Shown here piece by piece: positions 43,034 through 52,810 of a DNA stretch of 64,000 nt (its first letter is position 1; each line of letters begins with the position of its first letter). The notes below the pieces were generated by a model that made no database searches, was not told the origin of the DNA, and saw only the letters and a list, made by a program, of their open reading frames with translations. The DNA comes from Sphingomonas populi (lineage in GTDB: Bacteria > Pseudomonadota > Alphaproteobacteria > Sphingomonadales > Sphingomonadaceae): positions 18,229 through 82,228 of the forward strand of contig NZ_SGIS01000023.1 of NCBI RefSeq assembly GCF_004208535.1, given 5' to 3'. A program made the position numbers and the translations under genes.

Positions 43034-43350
43034 GCGCCGTTGTCGCGGCGCGGCGCGGTTCCTGCTCCTATCCTGCGACAGGGACCATACGCTCATGCCG
43101 CCATCGCGCGAAATGTAATCGATGTCGGCCGAGTATTCGCTGTAGCTGCCCCACCGATCGCGCTCGACGTGCTCAACCACCACCGCTGGCGGACCGCCAA
43201 GACGCTGATCGACGCGATTGGCGCCTCCGAACTCGGGCAGGTGCTCCTCTTTCGGCGAAGGCCGGTTGAAGAGCCGTCATCGCTCCCTGCCACCCGATAG
43301 GTGGCAGCGCGCCGGTCGTGCCGTGATGGGCGGGGTGGAAGTGAGGATCT
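43034..43350. other. Divergent intergenic region, acyl-CoA ligase / thiolase
   Basis: These 317 bases should hold both promoters. An open stretch on the plus strand (to about 43300, including NHHRWRTAKTLIDAIGASEL) has some protein-like character but no start or family match. A CCACC-N5-GGTGG palindrome at about 43291-43305 (CCACCCGATAGGTGG) is the only clear dyad. Confidence 0.45.
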
Positions 43351-44556
43351 ATGGCTGAAGCATTTATCTATGATCACGCGCGCACCCCCCGCGGTCGCGG
43401 GCGCGCCGACGGATCGTTGCACGAGATCACTGCGGTGGAAGTCGCCGCGACGCCGCTGCGGGCTCTGGCTGCGCGCAACGGGCTGGACACCAGTCTGATC
43501 GACGACGTGGTCTATGGTTGCGCGCAGCCGGTGGGCGAGCAGGGCGGCAATATCGGCCGCGCCGCGGTGCTTGCCGCAGACTATGACGAAAGCGTCGCGG
43601 GGCAGCAGGTGCATCGATTCTGCGCCTCCGCGCTCGAAGCGGTCAACAATGCCGCAGCGCAGGTGATGACCGGCGCTGCGGACGCGGCGATCGGCGGCGG
43701 GGTCGAATGCCTGTCACGCACCTATATCGGTGCCGACACGGGGGCGTGGTCGGCCGATCCTTGGCGCAGCTATCACGGCCATTTCGCGCCGCAGGGGATC
43801 GGCGCCGACCTGATCGCGACGCTCGACGGCTTCAGCCGCGAAGATGTCGATGCCTATTCGGTCGAGAGCCAACGCCGCGCCGCCCACGCCCAGCGCTCCG
43901 GCTGGTTCGACCGCTCGATCGTGCCGGTGCTCGACGTGATCGGCCAGACCGTGCTCGACAAGGACGAATTTCTGCGGCCCAACACGACGATGGACTCGCT
44001 GGCCGCGCTCAAGCCCGCCTTCGCGCAGATGGGTGAGATGGCCTGGGATGCGGCGGCGCTGCAACGCTATCCGCAGGTCGAGACGATCAATCATGTCCAC
44101 ACAGGGGGCAATTCGAGCGGGATCGTCGATGGCGCCGCAGCGGTGCTGCTGGGCAGTGCTGCATTCGGCACGGCGAGCGGGATGAAGCCGCGCGCGCGAA
44201 TCCGCGCGTTCACCAACATCGGCTCCGAGCCGACGATTATGCTGACCGCGCCCGCTGACGTGTCGAACAAGCTGCTCAAGCGCGCAGGCATGACCACCGC
44301 CGACATCGACCTGTTCGAGATCAACGAGGCGTTCGCCAGCGTGGTGCTGCGCTTTATCAAATATCTCGAGCTTGATCCCGAAAAGGTGAACGTCGCCGGT
44401 GGGGCGATCGCGCTCGGGCATCCGCTGGGCGCGACGGGGGCGATGATCCTCGGCACCGTGCTCGACGAGCTCGAGCGGCGCGATCTCAACACCGCGCTCA
44501 TCACGCTGTGCGCCGGAAACGGCCTCGGCACCGCAACGATCATTGAACGGGTCTGA
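43351..44556 (+). CDS. Thiolase family protein (acetyl-CoA acyltransferase)
   Basis: A 401-residue thiolase that cleaves 3-ketoacyl-CoA to acetyl-CoA (or propionyl-CoA) and a shortened acyl-CoA. Nucleophilic Cys91 in HRFCASALEAVNNAA; catalytic His in NVAGGAIALGHPLGATGAMI and the second Cys in ITLCAGNGLGTATI near the C-terminus; NEAFASVVLRF near residue 330. This is a FadA-type degradative thiolase rather than the lipid-transfer (SCP2) type. It begins the operon thiolase-FadB-acyl-CoA dehydrogenase, each pair overlapping or separated by one base. Confidence 0.95.
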   Translation: MAEAFIYDHARTPRGRGRADGSLHEITAVEVAATPLRALAARNGLDTSLIDDVVYGCAQPVGEQGGNIGRAAVLAADYDESVAGQQVHRFCASALEAVNNAAAQVMTGAADAAIGGGVECLSRTYIGADTGAWSADPWRSYHGHFAPQGIGADLIATLDGFSREDVDAYSVESQRRAAHAQRSGWFDRSIVPVLDVIGQTVLDKDEFLRPNTTMDSLAALKPAFAQMGEMAWDAAALQRYPQVETINHVHTGGNSSGIVDGAAAVLLGSAAFGTASGMKPRARIRAFTNIGSEPTIMLTAPADVSNKLLKRAGMTTADIDLFEINEAFASVVLRFIKYLELDPEKVNVAGGAIALGHPLGATGAMILGTVLDELERRDLNTALITLCAGNGLGTATIIERV

Positions 44557-44557
44557 C

Positions 44558-46693
44558 ATGGCACAGTATCTGACGACGCAAACTGCCGATGGCGTGCTGA
44601 CGCTCACGCTGGACGCGCAAGGCGCTGCGGTGAACACCGTGTCGCCTGAATGGATCGAGGCGGTGACCGCGGCGATCGAGGCGGCCAAGGCGGATACCGC
44701 AGTGAGCGGCATCGTGATCACCTCGGCCAAGCCGGGCTTCATGGCCGGCGCCGACCTCAACTATATTCTCGAACACGGCAAGGCGATGCAGCCCGCCGAA
44801 GCCTTCGCGTTCAGCCAGCGTGCGACGCGGCTGCACCGCCTGATCGAGACGTGCGGCAAGCCGGTGGTCGCGGCGATGACCGGCTTCGCGCTTGGCGGCG
44901 GCTACGAGCTGGCGCTGGCCTGCACCTACCGTATCCTCGCCGACGATCCGAAGGCTGTCGTGGGCCTGCCCGAGGTCAATGTCGGGCTGCTGCCCGGCTC
45001 GGGTGGCACCCAGCGCCTGCCGCGAATGGTGGGCGTGCAGAAGGCGCTGGAGGTATTGCTCGAAGGTAGGAGCTATCCGCCGCTGGAAGCGCTCCGTCTG
45101 GGGTTAGTCGATCTGGTGGAGCCTGTCGGCGACGTCCTTGCGGCTGCGAAGGCTTGGCTCGCGACCAACCCGGATCCCGTGCGCACCTGGGACAAAAAGG
45201 GGTTCTCGATTCCAGAATCGGACGGGCTGCTCAAGCAGACCACAGCCGGCTACTTCACCGTCGCCACCGCCAAGCTGCGGGCGAAATACGGCGACAATTA
45301 CCCCGCGCCGATCGCGATCCTGACCTGCGTGTTCGAAGGTGTGCAGGTGCCGCTCGACAAGGGGCTGCTGGTCGAGAGCCGCCACTTCGCCCACCTGATC
45401 ACCGATCCGGTCAGCCGCAACATCATCCGCACCACGTTCGTCAACAAGGGCGCGGCCGAGAAGGGCGCGCGCCGGCCGGTGGGGGTGCCGAAGGCGACGG
45501 TCGCCAAGGTCGGCATCCTGGGCGCCGGGATGATGGGCGCGGGGATCGCCTATGTTTCGGCCAAGGCGGGGATCGACGTGGTGTTGCTCGACGCCAGCCT
45601 GGCAGCGGCTGAGAAGGGCAAGGCCTATTCGGCCAGAATTCTCGCCAAGGAGGTTGAGAAGGGCCGCACCTCGCAGGACAAGGCGGATGCGTTGCTCGCG
45701 CGGATCACGCCGACGGTCGATTACGCCGATCTCGCCGGGGTGGATCTGGTGGTCGAGGCGGTGTTCGAGGATACCGCGATCAAGGCCGACGTGACGCGGC
45801 AGGCCCAGACGGTGATCGGCGACACGGCGGTGTTTGCGTCAAACACCTCGACCCTGCCAATCACCCAACTCGCCGAAGCGTTTGCACGTCCCGAAGATTT
45901 CATCGGTCTGCACTTCTTCTCTCCCGTTGAGCGGATGGCGCTGGTCGAAGTGATCTTAGGCCGCAAAACGCGGCCCGAGGCGCTGGCGCGCGCGCTCGAT
46001 TACGTCGCGCAGATCCGCAAGACGCCGATCGTCGTCAACGACAGCCGCGGTTTCTACACCAGCCGCGTGTTCCAGACCTTCATCCATGAAGGGATGGAGC
46101 TCCTGCGCGAAGGCGTGTCGCCGGCGCTGATCGAAAATGCCGCCCGACAGGCTGGAATGCCGGTCGGCCCGCTCGCGGTGACCGACGAGGTGACGCTTGA
46201 GCTGCCGATCAAGATCGTACGCCAGACCGAAAGCGAAGATCCGGATTTCCGACGCCCGACCTCGATGGAGGTGATGGAGACGATGGTCGACACGCTCGGG
46301 CGCCCCGGTCGCCGGGGCGGCGGCGGGTTTTACGATTATCCCGAGGGCGGCAGGAAGCGGCTGTGGCCGGGCCTGGCCGAGCATTTCCCGCCCGCCGCAG
46401 TCCAGCCGTCGCCAGCCGAGGTCAAGAAGCGGCTGCTCTACATTCAGGCGCTGGAGACCGCGCGTTGCCTGGAGGAACAGGTGCTGACCCACCCGGCCGA
46501 CGGCGACCTCGGCAGCGTGCTGGGCTGGGGCTTCCCGAGCTGGGCGGGGGGCACGCTGTCCTTGATCGAGACGGTGGGACTGCCCGAATTCGTCGCCGAT
46601 TGCGACCGCATGGCGCAGGCATATGGCACACGCTTCGCGCCGACCGATAAGCTCCGCGCGATGGCGGACGCAGGCAAGGGGTTCGACTGGTAA
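44558..46693 (+). CDS. 3-hydroxyacyl-CoA dehydrogenase/enoyl-CoA hydratase fusion (FadB-like)
   Basis: A 711-residue multifunctional beta-oxidation protein. The N-terminal crotonase domain (about 1-190) has [13 protein letters not shown] and [18 protein letters not shown], with the hydratase Glu in [21 protein letters not shown] (both Glu positions retained: LPEV, with GSGGTQ). A Rossmann motif [20 protein letters not shown] follows near residue 317, with [15 protein letters not shown] (catalytic His) and two C-terminal 3HCDH domains ([19 protein letters not shown]). It hydrates enoyl-CoA and oxidises the resulting 3-hydroxyacyl-CoA with NAD+. The ATG at 44558 overlaps the thiolase stop region; an earlier in-frame start at 44543 is unlikely. 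Confidence 0.95.
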   Translation: MAQYLTTQTADGVLTLTLDAQGAAVNTVSPEWIEAVTAAIEAAKADTAVSGIVITSAKPGFMAGADLNYILEHGKAMQPAEAFAFSQRATRLHRLIETCGKPVVAAMTGFALGGGYELALACTYRILADDPKAVVGLPEVNVGLLPGSGGTQRLPRMVGVQKALEVLLEGRSYPPLEALRLGLVDLVEPVGDVLAAAKAWLATNPDPVRTWDKKGFSIPESDGLLKQTTAGYFTVATAKLRAKYGDNYPAPIAILTCVFEGVQVPLDKGLLVESRHFAHLITDPVSRNIIRTTFVNKGAAEKGARRPVGVPKATVAKVGILGAGMMGAGIAYVSAKAGIDVVLLDASLAAAEKGKAYSARILAKEVEKGRTSQDKADALLARITPTVDYADLAGVDLVVEAVFEDTAIKADVTRQAQTVIGDTAVFASNTSTLPITQLAEAFARPEDFIGLHFFSPVERMALVEVILGRKTRPEALARALDYVAQIRKTPIVVNDSRGFYTSRVFQTFIHEGMELLREGVSPALIENAARQAGMPVGPLAVTDEVTLELPIKIVRQTESEDPDFRRPTSMEVMETMVDTLGRPGRRGGGGFYDYPEGGRKRLWPGLAEHFPPAAVQPSPAEVKKRLLYIQALETARCLEEQVLTHPADGDLGSVLGWGFPSWAGGTLSLIETVGLPEFVADCDRMAQAYGTRFAPTDKLRAMADAGKGFDW

Positions 46694-47850
46694 TGCGCCG
46701 CCTGATCTTCGAGCCCGAGCACGAGCAGTTCCGCGATACCGTCCGCGCCTTCATGCTGGCCGAGGTCGCGCCCCATGCAGAGGCCTGGCGCGAGGCGGGG
46801 ATGGTCGATCGGAGCGTGTATGAGAAGGCGGGCGCGGCGGGGCTATTGTGCACCTGGGCCGACGAGCGCCACGGCGGCGCGGGGATCGATGATTTCCGCT
46901 TCGAGCAGATCGTGATCGAGGAGAACATGCGCCACGGCGACATCGGCTTCTACATCAACCTGCACAACGACCTCGTCGCGCCGTATATCGCCAAGTTGGG
47001 AACGCGCGAGCAGCAGGACCGGCTGATGCCGGGAATCGTCGATGGCACCTGCATCCTCGCGGTGGCGATGACCGAACCGAGCACCGGCAGCGATTTGGCC
47101 GGCATGAAGACCCGCGCCGAAGACAAGGGCGACCATTGGCTGCTCAACGGCGCCAAGACCTATATCTCCAACGGTATCCTGTCCGATCTGATCGTCGTTG
47201 CGGCGCGTACCGATCCCACCAAGCCGCATGGAATGACGTTGTTCCTAGTCGAGCGCGGCATGGCGGGGTTCGAGCGCGGGCGCAAACTCGCCAAGATGGG
47301 GCTCAAGAGTCAGGATACGGCCGAGCTGTTCTTCACCGACGTGAAGATTCCGCCCGAGAACGTGCTCGGCGAGCCCGGGCAGGGGTTTCGCTACCTCGCG
47401 CGCTTCCTCGCACAGGAGCGGCTGGTCGCCGCGATCGGCTTCATGGCGACCGCGCAGACCGCGTTCGATCTCACGCTGACCTACGTCAAGGAACGCCGTG
47501 CCTTCGGAAAGCCGATCGGCGCGTTCCAGAACACCCGCTTCAAGATGGCCGAGATGCGCGCCGAGCTCGATTCGCTGCAGACCTATGTCGACCAGTGCGT
47601 GTTGCTGCTCAACGCCGGTGAACTGACCGCTGAGGATGCGTCCTCAGCCAAGCTGCTGTCGAGCGAGCTGGAGGCGCGGGTAATGGACGCCTGCGTCCAG
47701 TTCCACGGGGGTGCCGGCTATATGGATGAATATCGGATCAGCCGCATGTACAGCGACGCGCGGATCAGCCGGATCTTCGCCGGCACGTCGGAGATCATGA
47801 AGGAGATCATCGGCCGCGGCCTGGGGCTGGACGAACGCAAGATGAACTGA
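46693..47850 (+). CDS. Acyl-CoA dehydrogenase
   Basis: A 385-residue FAD acyl-CoA dehydrogenase making a trans-2-enoyl-CoA. Motifs: ILAVAMTEPSTGSDLAGMKT (FAD loop), GAKTYISNGILSDLIVVAAR, ERRAFGKPIGAFQNTRFKMA, and VQFHGGAGYMDEYRISRMYS. At the position of the MCAD-type catalytic Glu (YEGT) it has IFAGTSEI, so the base must lie elsewhere, as in isovaleryl-CoA and long-chain types. This is common in bacterial enzymes of the AcdA type. The start overlaps the FadB stop (TAATG). It is the last gene of this operon, 6 bases from the convergent SDR gene. Confidence 0.94.
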   Translation: MRRLIFEPEHEQFRDTVRAFMLAEVAPHAEAWREAGMVDRSVYEKAGAAGLLCTWADERHGGAGIDDFRFEQIVIEENMRHGDIGFYINLHNDLVAPYIAKLGTREQQDRLMPGIVDGTCILAVAMTEPSTGSDLAGMKTRAEDKGDHWLLNGAKTYISNGILSDLIVVAARTDPTKPHGMTLFLVERGMAGFERGRKLAKMGLKSQDTAELFFTDVKIPPENVLGEPGQGFRYLARFLAQERLVAAIGFMATAQTAFDLTLTYVKERRAFGKPIGAFQNTRFKMAEMRAELDSLQTYVDQCVLLLNAGELTAEDASSAKLLSSELEARVMDACVQFHGGAGYMDEYRISRMYSDARISRIFAGTSEIMKEIIGRGLGLDERKMN

Positions 47851-47856
47851 GCGGCT

Positions 47857-48633
47857 CTAGCTGGCGCCGACGATGCCGCCGTCGACCGGCAGTTGCACGC
47901 CTGTTACATAGGCGCCAGCGCGCGAGCACAGGAACACGATCACGCCGGCAATGTCGTCTGGGCGACCAAGCCGCCCGGCCGGGATGTGCGCCAGTGTCTG
48001 CGGATCGACGCGATCGTCGTCGCGCAGATGCGCGGTCATCTTCGTCGGGAAGAAGCCGGGGACAACGGCATTGACGGTGATGTGCCGCGCGGCAAGATCG
48101 CTCGCCAGGTCGCGGGTCAGCATGTGGATCGCCGCCTTGCTTGCGGCATAGCTATAGGCCTGCAGCCGTTCCGGTCGCATCCCCGCGACTGAACCGATAT
48201 TGACGATCCGCGCGGGGTCGTCGGCATCCGAGCTGCGCTCGAGCAGCGGGAGGAGTTCGCGAACGAGGGTAAAGGGTGTCTGGACGTTGACCGCCATCAC
48301 CCCAGGCCAAGCGCTATCGGGGAAGCTCTCGATCGCGCCGCCCCAGGTCTTGCCTGCATTGTTGACCAGGATGTGCAGCGAATCGTGATCGCCCGCGTAG
48401 CGCGCGGCAAGCTCGGCGGCGGCCTGCGGGGTCTCCAGATTGACCGGATAGGCGGTGCAAGAGCCGATCGCCGCCATCTCGTCGGCCGCGCGCGCCGCGA
48501 CGTCTGCCTTGCGTGAGGTGATCGCGACCTGTGCGCCGGCGCGCAGCAGGCCTTCGGCGATCATCCGCCCGAGCCCCTGCGCGCCGCCGGTCACCAATGC
48601 GCGCTTTCCGGTGAGGTCGAACAGGCCAGTCAC
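47857..48633 (-). CDS. SDR family NAD(P)-dependent oxidoreductase
   Basis: A 258-residue classical SDR. Cofactor loop ALVTGGAQGLGRMIAEGLL at residues 12-30, NNAG (LVNNAGKTWGG), catalytic Ser in IVNIGSVAGMRPE, and YSYAASKAAIHMLTRDLASD. The C-terminal RLGRPDDIAGVIVFLCSRAG is typical of FabG-like reductases. It could oxidise a hydroxy intermediate (3-hydroxyacyl-CoA or a ring hydroxyl). Its start overlaps the stop of the quinone oxidoreductase gene by 4 bases; it ends the operon running leftward from 51644. Confidence 0.92.
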   Translation of the reverse strand: MTGLFDLTGKRALVTGGAQGLGRMIAEGLLRAGAQVAITSRKADVAARAADEMAAIGSCTAYPVNLETPQAAAELAARYAGDHDSLHILVNNAGKTWGGAIESFPDSAWPGVMAVNVQTPFTLVRELLPLLERSSDADDPARIVNIGSVAGMRPERLQAYSYAASKAAIHMLTRDLASDLAARHITVNAVVPGFFPTKMTAHLRDDDRVDPQTLAHIPAGRLGRPDDIAGVIVFLCSRAGAYVTGVQLPVDGGIVGAS

Positions 48634-49631
48634 ATCGTCACCACGATCTTTCCGAAGCTATGCTTGTCCTGAAGATGGAGCAGTGCCTCCTTGGCCTGCG
48701 CGAGCGGGAAGCTGCGCTCGATCACCGGTTTGATCTTATGGGCGTCGACGAAGGCCAGCATGTCGCGGAAATCCTGCGGATCGCCGACCTGGGTGCCGAC
48801 GATGCTAGCGCTCTTGAGGAAGATGTCGGTCGCGTTGAACGTGATCTCATTGCCCGCGGTCGATCCGTAGATCACGATCCGCGCGCCCGGTTTGATCGCG
48901 CGTACATAGTTGGCGAAGCTTGGTGAAGGCGCGCCGTCCAGCACCACGTCGATGCCGCCGGTCAGCTTGCCGACCTGCCTGCGCCATTCCGGGTCGGTAT
49001 AGAGCAGTCCGCCCTTCGCCCCCATCGAGACCGCGCGATCGATCACGTCCTGGCTCTCGGCCGTGACATAGACATTCGCGCCCAAAGCGACCGCGAAGGC
49101 GAGCCCGAAGGTCGCCACCCCGCCGCCGACGCCCGAGATGAGGAGCGTGTCGCCAGCCTTCAGCTTGCCCTTGAACATCAGCGCGCGCCAGGCGGTGAGG
49201 CCCGTCAGCGGCATGGCGCCGGCTTCCTCAAAGGTCATATGCGCGGGCTTGGGGGCGAGATTTTCTGCCGGTACGACGATATAGTCCGCGATCGTGCCAG
49301 AAAAGGGCATCCCCAGCAGCCCGAAGTCGGCGGCGGGAGCGTCGCGATCCGGCCCCCAGTTGCGGCCGGGATAGAGCACGACTTCCGCGCCGAGCGTCGC
49401 GTCCGAGACGCCTTCCCCCAACGCGTCGACCGTTCCCGCGCCATCGCAGCCCAGCGTCGCCGGCAGCTTCATGCCCGGGTACATGCCGCGGGTGATGAAC
49501 AGTTCGCGATGGTTGATCGAAGCCGCCGCCAGTTTCACGCGCACCTCGCCCGGCCCGGGCTCGGGCACCGGCATCTCCTCAAGGGCGACGGCCTCGGGGC
49601 CGTCGGTCGATGTCATGCCAAGCGCCTTCAT
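48630..49631 (-). CDS. Zinc-type alcohol dehydrogenase/quinone oxidoreductase family protein
   Basis: A 333-residue MDR-superfamily oxidoreductase. GroES-like half: PGPGEVRVKLAAASINHREL and GCDGAGTVDALGEGVSDATL; Rossmann half: LISGVGGGVATFGLAFAVAL near residue 165. The structural-zinc cysteines of true alcohol dehydrogenases are absent, which points to the zinc-free quinone-oxidoreductase or enoyl-reductase group. ATG 49631 has AGGGACGG at about 7 bases. In this operon it may reduce a double bond or quinone in the CoA or ring intermediate. Confidence 0.9.
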   Translation of the reverse strand: MKALGMTSTDGPEAVALEEMPVPEPGPGEVRVKLAAASINHRELFITRGMYPGMKLPATLGCDGAGTVDALGEGVSDATLGAEVVLYPGRNWGPDRDAPAADFGLLGMPFSGTIADYIVVPAENLAPKPAHMTFEEAGAMPLTGLTAWRALMFKGKLKAGDTLLISGVGGGVATFGLAFAVALGANVYVTAESQDVIDRAVSMGAKGGLLYTDPEWRRQVGKLTGGIDVVLDGAPSPSFANYVRAIKPGARIVIYGSTAGNEITFNATDIFLKSASIVGTQVGDPQDFRDMLAFVDAHKIKPVIERSFPLAQAKEALLHLQDKHSFGKIVVTM

Positions 49632-49656
49632 ATCCGTCCCTCTTCGATTCCGCAGA

Positions 49657-50481
49657 TCACAGGCGGTAGCCCCCGCCACAGATGAGTATTTCGCCGCTGA
49701 TATATCCCGCCTCTGGAAGGCACAGCAGATAGACCGCGCCGGCGGCGTCTTCGGGCGTGCCGGCGCGCGCCAGCGGGATCGCGGATTCGGCCGCCGCCAG
49801 CAGCTCGGCGCTCATCCCCACCTTGATCGCGCGACCGTCGATATCGATCGATCCGTCACCCGCGCCGCTCGCGGTCAGCCGGGTCGAGATGACCCCGAAG
49901 GCGATCGCGTTGACGGTCGTGTTGTACCGGCCCCATTCCTTCGAAAGGGTACGGGTCAGCCCGACGATCCCCGCCTTGCCAGCAGCATATCCGGCCTGAC
50001 CCGAATTGCCGCCGAGGCCGGCGATCGACGAGACGTTGACCACGCTGCGCCGGCGCATCCCTCCTTCGGCAGCTTCGCGCTTGGCGGCGGCGCTGATGAC
50101 AGGCTGGGCGGCGCGCAGCACGCGGAACGGCGCAGTGAGATGGATGCCGAGCATCGCCTCCCACTGGTCGTCGCTGGTCTTCTGGATGACGGAATCCCAG
50201 GTGTAGCCGGCATTGTTGACGATGATGTCCAGTCCGCCGAACGCATCGACCGCAGTCGCGACGAAGCGCTCCGCGAAGCCTTCGCCCAGGACATCACCAG
50301 TGCAGGTGACGGCGCGGCCGCCGGCTTGCGCGATGGCGTGCGCGACCTCATCCGCAGGCTCTACGTCGCGATCGTTGACGACCACCGCCGCGCCCGAGGC
50401 GGCGAGCTTGAGCGCGATCGCCCGCCCGATGCCGCGACCGGCGCCCGATACGATCGCCACCTGCCCGTCGAGCGTTCCCAT
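49657..50481 (-). CDS. SDR family NAD(P)-dependent oxidoreductase
   Basis: A 274-residue SDR. Motifs: VAIVSGAGRGIGRAIALKLA at residues 8-27, an acidic residue after strand 2 (VVVNDRDVEPADE, suggesting NAD+), IIVNNAGYTWDSV, VVNVSSIAGLGGNSGQAGYA with catalytic Ser/Tyr and AAGKAGIVGLTRTL with the Lys. It resembles the (3R)-hydroxyacyl-CoA dehydrogenase group (peroxisomal MFE-2-like). With the MaoC pair in this block an R-specific beta-oxidation route is possible. The start overlaps the acyl-CoA dehydrogenase stop (TGATG). Confidence 0.92.
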   Translation of the reverse strand: MGTLDGQVAIVSGAGRGIGRAIALKLAASGAAVVVNDRDVEPADEVAHAIAQAGGRAVTCTGDVLGEGFAERFVATAVDAFGGLDIIVNNAGYTWDSVIQKTSDDQWEAMLGIHLTAPFRVLRAAQPVISAAAKREAAEGGMRRRSVVNVSSIAGLGGNSGQAGYAAGKAGIVGLTRTLSKEWGRYNTTVNAIAFGVISTRLTASGAGDGSIDIDGRAIKVGMSAELLAAAESAIPLARAGTPEDAAGAVYLLCLPEAGYISGEILICGGGYRL

Positions 50482-51644
50482 CAGAATGACCGCGGCAGGC
50501 CGAGGCTCTCGGCGATCCCGTTCCTGACCATCTCGTTGGTGATCGGTCCGATCCGCCACAGCCGGCTGTCGCGCCAGTAACGCTGCATATCGGTCTCGGC
50601 CGAATAGCCCATGCCGCCGAGGATCTGGATGCCGAGATCGGCAGACTTGTTGGCGTTTTCCGATGCGACCAGCTTGACCATGTTCGATTCCAGCCCGCAT
50701 TCCTGGCCGGTCGTCATCTTCCAGGCGGCATAGTTCATCAGCAATTCGGTGGTAGTACGCATCGTCGCGATATCGGCGACATAATGCTGCAGCGCCTGGA
50801 ACTGCCCGATCACCTTACCGAACGCCTTGCGCTCTTTCATATAGGACAGCGCATCTTCAAGCACACCGTCGATCACGCCCAGGCAGAAGGCGCCGACCAT
50901 GATGCGTTCGTTGTTGAGCGTCGGCAGCAGGGTGTACCAGGCCTTGTCGGGCGTGCCGAGCACGTCCTCGTCGGCGACGAACGCGTTTTCCATGTGGACG
51001 GTGCACGATCCCATCGACCGCATCCCCAGCTTGGCGAGCGGGGTGATCTTCACGCCCTCCTGCTGCGCCGGCATCCAGAACAAGGTGAGGCCCTGATGCT
51101 TTTTCTCGACCGTCTTGTCGGTGCGCGCGAGCACCAGCAGCCGGTCGGCGACGTGCGCCGACGAGCTCCAGATTTTCTCGCCGCTGACCAGCCAGCCGCC
51201 ATCGGTGCGTTCCGCGGTGGTCCGCATCCCGCCCAGCAGGTCGGTGCCGCCCGACGGTTCGGTAAAGGCGATCGCGGCCTTCAGCTTGCCGGTTGCGATG
51301 TCGGGCAGATACTTACGCTTCTGCTCCTCGGTGCCGTAGATGCCGATGGATTTGGACCCCGCGAACGAGGTTATTCCCCAGATCCACGCCAGCCCGCCAA
51401 GCGAGCGGGCGAGTTCGCGCGCCAACACCATCTGCATCTGCACGTCGCCGCCCTGGCCACCATATTCCTCGGGGATGCCGATGCCGTGAAAACCGGCCTC
51501 GGTGAATTTGTCCCACAAAGCGAACGGATAATTATGCTCGTCGGCCTCGAGTTCGCGCGCCCAGCTCTTCGGCACTTCGCTTTCTACCCAGCGGTGCGCG
51601 ATGTCGCGAAACGCTTCGTGTTCCTCGGAAAGGCCGAAATCCAT
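50481..51644 (-). CDS. Acyl-CoA dehydrogenase
   Basis: A 387-residue acyl-CoA dehydrogenase, first gene of the leftward operon. Motifs: IAFTEPSGGTDLLGGMRTTA, VSGEKIWSSSAHVADRLLVL, ERKAFGKVIGQFQALQHYVA, and the C-terminal IQILGGMGYSAETDMQRYWR followed by RLWRIGPITNEMVRNGIAE. At the place of the MCAD-type catalytic Glu it has IGPITNEM, so the catalytic base is not in the usual YEGT position. This variant is frequent among enzymes acting on branched or ring-bearing acyl-CoA. It probably works on a different chain stage than the other acyl-CoA dehydrogenase of this block. Confidence 0.93.
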   Translation of the reverse strand: MDFGLSEEHEAFRDIAHRWVESEVPKSWARELEADEHNYPFALWDKFTEAGFHGIGIPEEYGGQGGDVQMQMVLARELARSLGGLAWIWGITSFAGSKSIGIYGTEEQKRKYLPDIATGKLKAAIAFTEPSGGTDLLGGMRTTAERTDGGWLVSGEKIWSSSAHVADRLLVLARTDKTVEKKHQGLTLFWMPAQQEGVKITPLAKLGMRSMGSCTVHMENAFVADEDVLGTPDKAWYTLLPTLNNERIMVGAFCLGVIDGVLEDALSYMKERKAFGKVIGQFQALQHYVADIATMRTTTELLMNYAAWKMTTGQECGLESNMVKLVASENANKSADLGIQILGGMGYSAETDMQRYWRDSRLWRIGPITNEMVRNGIAESLGLPRSF

Positions 51645-51997
51645 GTAAAGTCACTCCATGTCGGGATCGAGTCCCCAATGGCAGCGCACCTCCGCGCCGT
51701 TACCTATCGGCGGACAGGGCTCGACGATGGCGACCGGCTAAAGCGGAGCACGATGCTCGCGCTTGTCGTGTCTTCCCCGGCATCAACGGATAGATGATCC
51801 GGCGTCAACCGCACCCGCAAAGGCTACGGGCAAGTGACTGAAGATGCGCGTTGGTTTGACGTCTCCGTCGAAGTCCGCGATGGGATCGTCAACGATTATG
51901 CGACCAGTGCCAACCGTTGTGACGCGCTGATCAGATACCGCGGTTCGGGATGGGGCGGGTGCCTTTTCGTTTCGTTTTCACAAGGAAAGAGGCGTGT
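51645..51997. other. Gene-free junction between catabolic block and exported-protein region
   Basis: No convincing gene in 353 bases. It holds the promoter of the acyl-CoA dehydrogenase operon and of the lipoprotein gene. A GAGCA-cga-TGCTC hairpin near 51748 is the only short dyad noticed. Confidence 0.55.
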
Positions 51998-52810
51998 ATG
52001 CGTTTACGGTATTTGCCAATGGTGTGCATGGCTGCACTTGCCGCTTGCGGCGGAACATCTGACACCAAGGGCGATGCGTCGAAAAGGCAGTCGGCCGGGG
52101 AAGGCGCAAAAGAAGCGGTCGCCACCGCGCCGGCGAGGCGATTGACGCCGTTCGTCCAGGCAAACGATCCGGCTTTCGTCCTGCTGCCGGAACGCGGCGC
52201 TGATGCTGGCGCGTTCGTTCCAGCGGGCTGGACCGTGGTAAAATCCGCCAAGGCCGATTTCAACAAGGATGGCCACCAAGACGTGATGCTGGTTCTGCGT
52301 CAGCAGGATCAGGCGAAGATCAAGCCGCTGAACGAAGGCTCGGACCAAACCCTCGACAGCAACCCTTACAGGATCGCCGTGGCTTTCTTCGATCCTGTTA
52401 CCCGCGATTATGCTCTGGTGGCGGAAGATCACACTCTGATCCCGCGGAACGACAACCCTCGGTTTGATGACCCTTTCAACGACGCGAAGACCGGAAAGGG
52501 CGTATTCGTCGTGGGCTTGTCCCGGTTCGCCAACATGGGCAGTTGGAGTACAGAGAGCCGATCCTTGACGTTCCGGTATCAGGACGGGGCGTTTCGGTTG
52601 ATCGGGCTGGATTGCACGGAAAGCGAGCGCAACACGGGTGCGTACACCAGGCGCAGTCTGAATTATCTGACTCATCGCATGGAGGTCGAAATCGGCACCG
52701 TGGAGGACGAAGGGCCGGGCAAGGTGACCTGGCGGGATCTGCCCGGGACACGCCTTCACACGTTGAACGAGATCGGTGACGGGCTGGATTTCAAGATTCC
52801 AGACGCCTGA
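51998..52810 (+). CDS. Putative lipoprotein with an EF-hand/FG-GAP-like repeat
   Basis: A 270-residue protein with a lipoprotein signal: the N-terminus ends in LAAC with Cys17 as lipid-attachment site. After a low-complexity linker, KADFNKDGHQDVMLVLR (near residue 92) is a single D-x-N-x-D-G calcium-loop/FG-GAP-like motif; SRFANMGSWSTESRSLTFRY and the end WRDLPGTRLHTLNEIGDGL give no named family. ATG 51998 has AAGGAAAGAGG at 5 bases, an excellent ribosome site. It is probably anchored in the periplasm or outer membrane. Function unknown. Confidence 0.8.
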   Translation: MRLRYLPMVCMAALAACGGTSDTKGDASKRQSAGEGAKEAVATAPARRLTPFVQANDPAFVLLPERGADAGAFVPAGWTVVKSAKADFNKDGHQDVMLVLRQQDQAKIKPLNEGSDQTLDSNPYRIAVAFFDPVTRDYALVAEDHTLIPRNDNPRFDDPFNDAKTGKGVFVVGLSRFANMGSWSTESRSLTFRYQDGAFRLIGLDCTESERNTGAYTRRSLNYLTHRMEVEIGTVEDEGPGKVTWRDLPGTRLHTLNEIGDGLDFKIPDA

